A stretch of DNA of 5,326 bases, taken from an uncultured Rhodospirillales bacterium. Its GTDB lineage: Bacteria; Pseudomonadota; Alphaproteobacteria; Rhodospirillales; Defluviicoccaceae. The notes under the pieces are model-generated. The model did no database searches. It was not told where the DNA came from and saw only the letters and a program-made list of their open reading frames with translations. This document shows positions 4,313 through 5,326 of this stretch, piece after piece. The DNA is taken from the NCBI GenBank assembly GCA_937127205.1, contig CAKZLS010000261.1, positions 1 through 5,326 on the forward strand, given 5' to 3'. Every line of letters starts with the position of its first letter. The first letter of the stretch is position 1. Both the position numbers and the translations under genes were made by a program.

Positions 4313-5326
4313 TTACGGATCTCTTGCGGCCTCCGCCGTTTCGGGCTGCTCCTCGACCTTAAGGACTTTGGCGGCGAGAGGGATCGTCCACCCCTGCAGC
4401 ACCAGCGACGCGATCACCACAATGAAGATCTCGTTGAAGAATTCCACCGCGATCGGTCCCGGGCTGATGACGGGAATGATGGCAAGAAAAATCGGAACGG
4501 CGCCTCGCAGCCCCACCCAACCGATGAACAATTTCTCGCGCACCGAAAATCCCATTCGCGTCAGACAGACCATGCAAGCCGCCGGCCGCGCGATGAACAT
4601 CAGGATCCCGGCAGCCGCCAGAGCATCCGGAATTTGCAAAACCAAATCTCGGGGCGTTACCAGGAGTCCCAGCATCAGAAACAAGCCGATCTGGCTGAAC
4701 CACGCAAGAGCACCGTGAAAGTTGAGAATGCGGGTTAGCGGCTTTGTGCACCGCGCACTGAAGATGACGCCACAGATGTAGACGGCGAGAAATCCGCTGC
4801 CTCCCAGCGACGCGGTGATCCCGAACAGCAAGAGCCCGCCCGAGAGGACGAATACCGCATTGAGGCCGTCCGGGAACCGGATATGGTTCATCATCCAGGC
4901 GAGAGCGAACCCACCGCCCACACCGAACACCACGCCTAGTCCGAGTTGAGACACAAGAATGCCGGCCGTCGACCAGCCCAGACTCTCGAAACCGAAATCG
5001 ACGATGCTGACGAACACCATGGTCAGGAAGATCGCGACCGGATCGTTGATGCCCGATTCCAAGAGGATTGTCTCCTTGCCACGCCCCATCAGACTGATCG
5101 CGCGCTGTTGCAGCAGCATAAAGGTGGCGGCCGCATCGGTGGAGCCCACCACCGCGCCGAACAGCAACGCTCTGTCCCAGGGAAAGCCAAGCAACACGAC
5201 CAGCACCAAGGCGACAATCGCGGTCGTCGCGCAGACGCCGAGTGTTGCCAGCGACAGCGACGGTGCCCAAGCCTTCTTGACGTCGCCGAAGTAAGTCTCG
5301 AGGCCGCCGGCGAACAGGATGATGGC
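4313..5326 (-). CDS. CPA1-family Na+ or K+/H+ antiporter, NhaP2/CvrA-like, N-terminus outside window
   Basis: The frame is open from the window edge to a TAA at 4313-4315, giving 337 visible residues. It is an inner-membrane cation/proton exchanger with about nine or ten visible hydrophobic helices. The visible part opens with AIILFAGGLETYF, which in NhaP2-like proteins follows the first few helices, so perhaps 60-90 residues are missing. Key motifs: VGSTDAAAT at 60-68, and LESGINDPVAIFLT at 89-102 with the Asn94-Asp95 pair that carries ions in the CPA1 family. GLRGAVPIFLAI at 272-283 holds the conserved Arg274. The order and spacing match E. coli CvrA (YcgO) and Vibrio NhaP2 (from memory). 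The protein stops soon after the transport domain, at KVLKVEEQPETAEAARDP, so it lacks the C-terminal TrkA_C-type nucleotide-binding part of full-length NhaP2. Whether it moves Na+ or K+ cannot be told. Likely role: pH and cation balance. Confidence 0.9.
   Translation of the reverse strand, partial: AIILFAGGLETYFGDVKKAWAPSLSLATLGVCATTAIVALVLVVLLGFPWDRALLFGAVVGSTDAAATFMLLQQRAISLMGRGKETILLESGINDPVAIFLTMVFVSIVDFGFESLGWSTAGILVSQLGLGVVFGVGGGFALAWMMNHIRFPDGLNAVFVLSGGLLLFGITASLGGSGFLAVYICGVIFSARCTKPLTRILNFHGALAWFSQIGLFLMLGLLVTPRDLVLQIPDALAAAGILMFIARPAACMVCLTRMGFSVREKLFIGWVGLRGAVPIFLAIIPVISPGPIAVEFFNEIFIVVIASLVLQGWTIPLAAKVLKVEEQPETAEAARDP

Overview
The window is GC-rich and carries the traits of a free-living Gram-negative bacterium: a Tat-exported TRAP binding protein, several lipobox proteins and an Mla-type lipid-transport protein. 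The gene families and codon use suggest an alphaproteobacterium, perhaps Rhodospirillales-like. That placement is inference; there is no rRNA or marker gene to fix it. I see no tRNA, rRNA, CRISPR array, transposase or phage gene.

Layout. On the + strand, the last 51 codons of an unrecognised protein (3-158) are followed by a promoter-like site, a small hairpin and a complete TRAP transporter solute-binding protein of the 2-oxo-acid/TakP-like type (224-1306). Everything after that is on the - strand and converges on it, with only 15 bases between the two stop codons. Reading the - strand in its own 5'->3' order (right to left): a CPA1-type Na+ or K+/H+ antiporter cut by the window edge (4313-5326); a DUF4136-type lipoprotein with a glycine-rich insert (3579-4220); a 430-base gap with one strong hairpin; a small coiled-coil protein of unknown function (2831-3148); a structured gap of about 270 bases with a long inverted repeat; a cysteine-rich small lipoprotein interrupted by one in-frame TAG (2184-2555); and an MlaC-like protein with a lipoprotein signal (1322-2026).

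The theme is the cell envelope: transport of a small carboxylate, cation/proton exchange, and three predicted lipoproteins. The genes do not form a recognisable single pathway. The TRAP binding protein has no membrane subunits beside it, and the MlaC-like protein has no mlaFEDB beside it, so both would work with partners encoded elsewhere, unless partners lie just outside the window. I did not find a clear new multi-gene system. The most useful points for follow-up are the stop-interrupted lipoprotein, the lipid-anchored MlaC variant, and the folded intergenic elements at 2727-2810 and 3252-3295.
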